Assembly (NCBI GenBank): GCA_947494445.1
Contig: CANLVD010000021.1
Coordinates: 1-48,697 of the forward strand
Reading direction: 5' to 3'
Length of the DNA: 48,697 nucleotides
DNA from: an uncultured Paracoccaceae bacterium
Lineage (GTDB): Bacteria > Pseudomonadota > Alphaproteobacteria > Rhodobacterales > Rhodobacteraceae
Shown: piece by piece, positions 43,923-48,697 of the stretch
How positions within the stretch are numbered: position 1 is the first letter of the stretch
How the letters are laid out: each line of letters opens with the position of its first letter
Notes under the pieces: generated by a model
What the model was told of the DNA's origin: nothing
What the model saw: the letters and a program-made list of their open reading frames with translations, nothing else
Database searches by the model: none
Translations under genes and position numbers: made by a program

Positions 43923-44588
43923 GTGAGTGAGAGCGATTCCTTTCTGGATGAGGTGAGTGAAGAGGTCCGCAAAGACCAGCTTCTGGCCACCTTGAAAAAA
44001 TACCGCTTTCTGATCGCGGGCGTGATCATTCTGCTGGTCGGCGGCACCGCATTTGCGGAGTGGCGCAAGAGCAGCCAGCGGTCGGCTGCCGAGGCCCGTG
44101 GTGATGCGTTGATCGCAGCCATGGAGATGGAAGACCCGGCCGCGATGGCGGCAGCACTCAACGATCTGAAAACCGGACCGGGCGCAGCCGTGGTTCTGCT
44201 CAGGCAGGCGGCGGCCTATGCGGCGGCTGGCAACGCGGTGAGCGCGGGCGAGGCGCTGGATCAGGTGATTGCGGGCGATGTCCCGGAGATCTACAAGGAG
44301 ATGGCGCGGCTGCAACTGGTGGGGCTGCCGGGCGGGTCGCTCAGCCGCAGCGACAAGCTGACGGTTCTGCAAGGCATGGATTCCGAAGGCCATCCGCTGC
44401 AGGCGCTTGCCAAGGAGCAGCGTGCGCTGATCAATCTGGATGCGGGCGAGACCGAGGCTGCACTTGATGACCTCAAGGTTCTGTTTCTGGGCGAGCAGTT
44501 TGCCGAAGGCGTGCGCAGCCGGGCGGCTCAGCTGATCATTGCGCTGGGCGAGGAGTTGCCACAGCCGCCGGAGACGTCGGAAGGGTGA
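43923..44588 (+). CDS. YfgM-like tetratricopeptide membrane protein
   Basis: 221 residues from a GTG start, with GAGGAG eight bases upstream. A short cytoplasmic N-terminus precedes one membrane span (residues 27-45: YRFLIAGVIILLVGGTAFA). A periplasmic helical region follows that is rich in Ala and Leu and resembles TPR repeats. In Escherichia coli the equivalent position upstream of bamB and der is occupied by yfgM, a periplasmic chaperone partner of SecYEG. Context and topology support that assignment more than sequence detail does. Confidence 0.8.
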   Translation: MSESDSFLDEVSEEVRKDQLLATLKKYRFLIAGVIILLVGGTAFAEWRKSSQRSAAEARGDALIAAMEMEDPAAMAAALNDLKTGPGAAVVLLRQAAAYAAAGNAVSAGEALDQVIAGDVPEIYKEMARLQLVGLPGGSLSRSDKLTVLQGMDSEGHPLQALAKEQRALINLDAGETEAALDDLKVLFLGEQFAEGVRSRAAQLIIALGEELPQPPETSEG

Positions 44589-44595
44589 GTATGTG

Positions 44596-45954
44596 ATGGT
44601 GGGTGGTATCTTGAGCATTTGGCGGCTGGCCGCTCTGGTGGCGGTGTTCGGGCTGGCGGCCTGCGCCGAGAAAGAGCTGATCCTGCCCGGTGAGCGGGAA
44701 CCGATCCGCGGCGAGGCAGTAGCCTCCATTGATGCACTGCTTGAGGGCGAACCTGCCGAGGGCGAGGAAGAGGCCGAAGTCGAGTTGCTGCCGACACCTG
44801 TCGTACTGCCAGCGGCGCAGGCCAATACCAACTGGACCCACAAACAGGGCAATGCCGACCATCTGATTGGCCATGTCGCGCTGGGCGCGACCCTGTCGCG
44901 GATCTGGACTGCCGATGCTGGGCAGGGAAATGCCAAGCGCGCGCGGATGACCGGCGCACCGGTTGTTGCCGATGGTCGGGTGTTTGCAACCGATGCAGGC
45001 GCGCGGCTGAGTGCCTTTGACCTCAACGGTCGTGCGCTCTGGTCCATTGATCTGACACCTGAGGACGAACGCTCAGCGCCGGGCACCGGTGGCGGTGCTT
45101 CCTATGCTGATGGCAAGCTCTATGCCTCGACCGGGTATGGCGAGGTGCTGGCAATAGATCCGGCCACGGGCGCGGTTCTGTGGCGCAGGCTCTTGGATGC
45201 AGCGATCGAGGCTGCCCCAACGATTGATGGTGACCGGGTGGTTGTCGTGACGCGTGCGGATGTTGCCTATGGGCTGGATGCTGACACCGGAGAGGCGGTT
45301 TGGCGCGTGCAGGGCGTGGGCCTTGGCGCCGGTGTCGTGGGCGGTGCAAGCCCCGCGATCCGAGGTCCTGTGACCGTGATCCCCTACCGGTCCGGCGAAG
45401 TGGTTGCAGCGTTGACGCGCTCGGGTCGCCGGGTCTGGTCGGCAGCGATTTCGGGCGGCAGACGCGGACTGGTGCGGGCGACCATATCGGACATCTCGGG
45501 CGATCCGGTGATTGACAATGATCTGGTCTATGCGGCCAATCAGGCGGGTCGTCTGGTGGCCATAGACCGCCGCTCGGGCGAGCGGTTGTGGACCGCACAG
45601 GAAGGGGCGCTGGGGCCGGTCGTCCCGGTGACAGATGCCCTGTTCCTTGTCTCGGATGCGGGCGAGGTGCTGCGGCTGGATGCAGCCAGCGGCGAGGTGA
45701 TCTGGCGCGCGGCCCTGCCGATCTGGGAAAACCCCAAGAAGCGCAAGGCAGCGATTGCCCATTTCGGGCCTGTTCTGGCCGGTGGCCGCCTGTTGGTGGC
45801 AAGTTCGGACGGGCAATTGCGCAGCTTTGACCCGACATCCGGCGTGCAGGGAACGGCTGTGTCCGTGCCGGGCGGGGCTGCATCTGCGCCCGCCGTGGCG
45901 GGATCGGTGCTTTATGTCCTGTCGCAATCAGGTGATCTTCACGCTTTCCAATGA
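44596..45954 (+). CDS. bamB: Outer membrane assembly lipoprotein BamB
   Basis: 452 residues from the ATG at 44596. A lipoprotein signal ends in the lipobox L20-A21-A22-C23. An acidic linker (EGEPAEGEEEAEVE) leads into an eight-bladed PQQ-type beta-propeller with repeated units such as VFATDAGARLSAFDLNGRALW, LYASTGYGEVLAIDPATGAVLW and VYAANQAGRLVAIDRRSGERLW. BamB helps the BAM complex insert outer-membrane proteins. It is eight bases after the YfgM-like gene and 47 before der, the conserved order. A long minus-strand frame over this region is a shadow. Confidence 0.9.
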   Translation: MVGGILSIWRLAALVAVFGLAACAEKELILPGEREPIRGEAVASIDALLEGEPAEGEEEAEVELLPTPVVLPAAQANTNWTHKQGNADHLIGHVALGATLSRIWTADAGQGNAKRARMTGAPVVADGRVFATDAGARLSAFDLNGRALWSIDLTPEDERSAPGTGGGASYADGKLYASTGYGEVLAIDPATGAVLWRRLLDAAIEAAPTIDGDRVVVVTRADVAYGLDADTGEAVWRVQGVGLGAGVVGGASPAIRGPVTVIPYRSGEVVAALTRSGRRVWSAAISGGRRGLVRATISDISGDPVIDNDLVYAANQAGRLVAIDRRSGERLWTAQEGALGPVVPVTDALFLVSDAGEVLRLDAASGEVIWRAALPIWENPKKRKAAIAHFGPVLAGGRLLVASSDGQLRSFDPTSGVQGTAVSVPGGAASAPAVAGSVLYVLSQSGDLHAFQ

Positions 45955-46001
45955 CGCCGATCTGGGCTAAGCGCGGGGCCTGATTTTCGGGAAACCTTGC
46001 C

Positions 46002-47432
46002 ATGAGCTTTTCGCTCGCCCTTGTGGGCCGTCCAAATGTCGGAAAATCCACGTTGTTCAACCGTCTGGTTGGCAAGCGTCTGGCGCTGGTTGACGACCAG
46101 CCCGGCGTGACGCGGGATTTGCGCGAAGGGGCGGCACGGCTGGGCCCGCTGCGCTTTACCGTGATCGACACCGCCGGTCTGGAAGAGGCGACCGACGACA
46201 GTCTTCAGGGCCGGATGCGGGCGCTGACCGAGCGTGCGGTCGATATGGCCGATATCTGCCTGTTCATGGTCGATGCGCGCGCAGGCGTCACCGCCGCCGA
46301 TCAGGGCTTTGCCGACATCCTGCGCAAGCGCGCGGCCCATGTCGTTCTGGTCGCCAACAAGGCCGAGGGGCGCGCGGGCGAGGATGGGCTGCTGGAGGCC
46401 TATTCGCTGGGGCTGGGAGAGCCGATTGCGATCTCGTCCGAGCATGGCGAGGGCATGGTGGAGTTGCTGGATGCGCTTGCACCATTGGCCGAACAGTTCG
46501 AAGCCGTGCGCGAGGAAGCGGTCACCGATGTGGTGGTCTCGGACGATGATGATGACGAGGATGCGCCCGACAAGCCGATCCAGATCGCCATCATGGGCAG
46601 ACCCAACGCGGGCAAATCCACCCTTGTGAACAAGATCATCGGCGAGGACCGTCTGCTGACCGGACCAGAGGCCGGGATTACGCGCGACAGCATCGCCGTC
46701 ACCACGCGCTGGGAAGGGCAGGAGGTCCGGATTTTCGACACAGCCGGGATCCGCAAGAAGGCCCGTGTACAGGAAAAGCTGGAAAAGCTCTCTGTGGCCG
46801 ATGGCTTGCGCGCTGTGAAATTTGCCGAAGTGGTTGTGCTTCTCCTGGACGTGCAGATCCCCTTTGAGCAACAGGACCTGCGGCTTGCCGATCTGGCCGA
46901 GCGCGAGGGGCGCGCCGTGGTGGTTGCAGTCAACAAGTGGGATCTTGAGGGCGACAAGGCCGACAAGCTGAAAGAATTGCGCGAGGCGTTCGGGCGGTTG
47001 TTGCCGCAGTTGCGCGGCGCGCCGATGGTCATGGTCTCGGCCCTGACCGGCAAGGGCCTCGACCGGTTGCATCAGGCGATAGTGAGCGCCCATGAGGTGT
47101 GGAACACGCGGGTAACCACGGCCAAGCTGAATGCTTGGCTGAAGGGTGAGGTGCAGGCCCATCCACCGCCCGCGCCCGGAGGGCGGCGTCTGAAGCTGCG
47201 GTATATGACGCAGGTCAAGACACGACCGCCGAGTTTTGTCGTATTCTGCTCGATCCCCGAGGCGCTGCCCGAGGCATACAAGCGGTTTCTGGTGGGCGGG
47301 CTCAGGCGTGATTTCAACATGCCCGGCGTTCCGATCCGCCTGTTCATCCGCGGCGGCGACAACCCCTATGCGGACAAGAAGGTCACGCGGATACAGAAGT
47401 TCCGGAAGAACGCTCCCCGGCGGGAGGGTTGA
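46002..47432 (+). CDS. der: GTPase Der (EngA), ribosome assembly
   Basis: 476 residues with two tandem G domains. The first has GRPNVGKST (residues 9-17), DTAGLE and NKAE. The second has GRPNAGKST near residue 205, [11 protein letters not shown] and NKWD. A KH-like domain ends the protein ([21 protein letters not shown]). An acidic linker ([13 protein letters not shown]) separates the G domains. Der is essential for 50S subunit maturation. It is the last backbone gene before the base composition drops. Confidence 0.96.
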   Translation: MSFSLALVGRPNVGKSTLFNRLVGKRLALVDDQPGVTRDLREGAARLGPLRFTVIDTAGLEEATDDSLQGRMRALTERAVDMADICLFMVDARAGVTAADQGFADILRKRAAHVVLVANKAEGRAGEDGLLEAYSLGLGEPIAISSEHGEGMVELLDALAPLAEQFEAVREEAVTDVVVSDDDDDEDAPDKPIQIAIMGRPNAGKSTLVNKIIGEDRLLTGPEAGITRDSIAVTTRWEGQEVRIFDTAGIRKKARVQEKLEKLSVADGLRAVKFAEVVVLLLDVQIPFEQQDLRLADLAEREGRAVVVAVNKWDLEGDKADKLKELREAFGRLLPQLRGAPMVMVSALTGKGLDRLHQAIVSAHEVWNTRVTTAKLNAWLKGEVQAHPPPAPGGRRLKLRYMTQVKTRPPSFVVFCSIPEALPEAYKRFLVGGLRRDFNMPGVPIRLFIRGGDNPYADKKVTRIQKFRKNAPRREG

Positions 47433-47505
47433 AGGGCGCAATGTTTGCCTTTTTCTCCTTGCCCAGTGATAGTGAATTCCATTCGTGTTTGTTGGGGCTA
47501 AAAAG

Positions 47506-48622
47506 ATGTTGGATTGTTGGGGTGATGATTTACTTGGATACCAAAAAATTGGCGACAGTTTTACAAATCTAATCGCTACTTTAGACGAAACCAAAGTAAT
47601 TTCTATTGAAGCCGGTTTTGGACGGGGAAAAACGTTCTTTCGAACTGCTTGGGCACAGCAGTTGCGGAACGCAGGCGAGATTGTAGTTGAGATAGACGCA
47701 CAAAAATCCGATCACACTGGGGATCCGCTGGTAACACTATTAGCGGCACTGGTTGAGGAGTTGCCTAATAAAGAACGGAGTAGATCGTCACAAGTATTTG
47801 AAAATGCAAAGAAAATAGGTGCTGTTGGTGGCGGGGCGGTCGTTCGGTCTGTGCTGAAGGCGGGAGCCGATGAAATTATCGAACTTGTCTCGGAGAGGGC
47901 GATTGATAGGATCGGCGATTTTGATGCTCTTGATGAAATCATAGATGACCTTGGCGATGGTATGTCAAAAGCAGCAGGACAGATGATTGCTGCGCAGATG
48001 GCCGCTGAACGAGTAAGGAAGATAGAACTACCCAAGCAATTGAAGACCTTGCACTCGGCACTTACCGAAGGCTCGGTCAAAAAACGGGTTGTTATTATTG
48101 TTGATGAACTTGATCGATGTCATCCGTCATATGCAATTGCTGTGATGGAAGCGATGAAACCGATCTTCGGGCAGTCTGGGTTCATCTTTTGCCTGATGGT
48201 AAATCCCGAATATTTAGAGAACTTGGCCCAACATCAATTTGGTACTTCTGAAGGTGAGGAGAAATACCTCGATAAATTTGTAGATCTTCGATTTCGGCTT
48301 GAACCGCAGGAGACAGATTTAAAAGAAGCGACAATTCAACTTGCGCAAAGACTTCCGTTAAAAATTCCCTTTGGTGAGGCTGAAGCATTTTCAATAGGGG
48401 TTGCCGCGAAACTCGCTGGGGCATTGGCCTTGGAAACTAAGCTTTCTATGCGCAAGATTAAGTGAGTACTGCTTAAAGTAGAGGTTGCCATGCGTTGTTA
48501 TTCTGAACAGCCCATTGATGCACCGCTACTGATATTTTTAGCTTTTGAAGAAGCACCTGACTGTGATATTCGCTCCAATCTCTTGCCTCGGGTCAATATT
48601 ACTCCTGAAGGGGGAGTCAATC
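47506..48622 (+). pseudogene. KAP-family P-loop NTPase, broken
   Basis: From the ATG at 47506 (a GTG at 47485 is an alternative) the frame runs to a TGA at 48463-48465. Walker A is AGFGRGKTFF and Walker B VVIIVDELDRCHP, the KAP hallmark. After the TGA the same frame continues with KAP-like sequence (VLLKVEVAMRCYSEQ, then PIDAPLLIFLAFEEAPDCD) up to the IS end at 48623. A CGA-to-TGA change would explain the stop, since SMRKIK-R-VLLK reads smoothly. The gene is therefore interrupted by a nonsense codon and truncated by an insertion sequence. It is strikingly A+T-rich compared with der. KAP NTPases are membrane-associated and include phage-exclusion proteins such as PifA. Confidence 0.8.
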
Positions 48623-48697
48623 TGACCTGCCCCCCGAGGGTCCCTCATTTATAACGAGAGTTTGCGGGTGTGGTTTTCATATTCATGGCCGTCAGTT
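48623..48697 (-). mobile_element. Right end of an IS3-like insertion sequence (partial)
   Basis: From base 48623 the sequence TGACCTGCCCCCCGAG matches the terminus found inverted at bases 63-77, and similarity continues further in (TCCCTCA, then AGAGTTTGC, in both). On the minus strand one frame is open from the window edge for 15 codons (ending HTRKLSL) to a TAA at 48651-48649, compatible with the C-terminus of a transposase. It would be the 3' end of the element, in the same orientation as the left copy. Confidence 0.65.

Noticed and set aside
43779-45086. 435-residue minus-strand open frame over the YfgM-like and bamB genes
   Set aside because: Low-complexity Ser/Arg/Ala composition without motifs; the plus strand encodes a lipoprotein propeller in the conserved yfgM-bamB-der order.
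1-48697. A single IS copy closing the window into a circle (plasmid)
   Set aside because: The orientation would allow it, but the bases next to the two termini (AATC before 48623, CGCT after 77) are not a target duplication, the KAP gene does not continue after base 77, and der, bamB and sodB point to a chromosome.
1-48697. CRISPR array or cas genes
   Set aside because: No regularly spaced direct repeats and no Cas-like protein were seen.

Overview
The window looks like chromosomal DNA of an alphaproteobacterium, most likely Rhodobacteraceae (roseobacter group). Supporting signs are the high-G+C backbone, the ATM1-type exporter, the yfgM-bamB-der order, the UgpC-type sugar ABC transporter and many ATGA-coupled genes. 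All calls come from reading the sequence and its translations; no database search was run.

Both ends lie inside the same insertion-sequence family. Bases 1-77 are one end of an IS3-like element (terminal repeat, Shine-Dalgarno, transposase start reading leftwards). Bases 48623-48697 are the opposite end of a second copy in the same orientation. This is what an assembly contig that stops at a multicopy IS looks like.

78-12360 is an accessory defence island ending at the 3' end of a tRNA-Arg(ACG) gene. It holds an unrecognised 391-codon frame, a Gabija-type pair (OLD-family ATPase/TOPRIM nuclease plus UvrD-like helicase), and a divergent six-gene module. In that module WYL regulator, WGR-domain protein and Cys/His-rich protein read left, and SbcD, SbcC and a zinc-ribbon protein read right. 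A 71-bp spacer with two inverted repeats separates the arms. I did not recognise this six-gene arrangement as a named system; it is the main candidate for something new. A 516-base gene-free stretch with several hairpins separates it from the tRNA. No integrase is present.

12633-31240 is catabolic. A flavin monooxygenase-like protein with an NTF2-like front domain faces a 12-gene leftward operon: sugar/polyol ABC transporter, two dehydrogenases, class I aldolase, Gfo/Idh/MocA oxidoreductase, three PfkB kinases and an AbrB-type membrane protein. A lactonase-like amidohydrolase is divergent from it, followed by a DUF4432 epimerase-like protein, an aldo/keto reductase and a small protein. The likely theme is uptake of a polyol or sugar, oxidation to a ketose, phosphorylation and aldol cleavage. 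No transcription regulator is present, but a perfect 15-nt inverted repeat lies in the divergent control region.

31419-47432 is ordinary backbone: Fe superoxide dismutase, DUF4265 protein, fatty acid desaturase, RarD, LOG family protein, LysM protein, ATM1-type exporter, RND efflux pump and adaptor, YfgM-like protein, BamB and Der. After der the base composition drops, and an A+T-rich KAP-family NTPase gene follows. It is broken twice, by an in-frame TGA and by the IS end at 48623.
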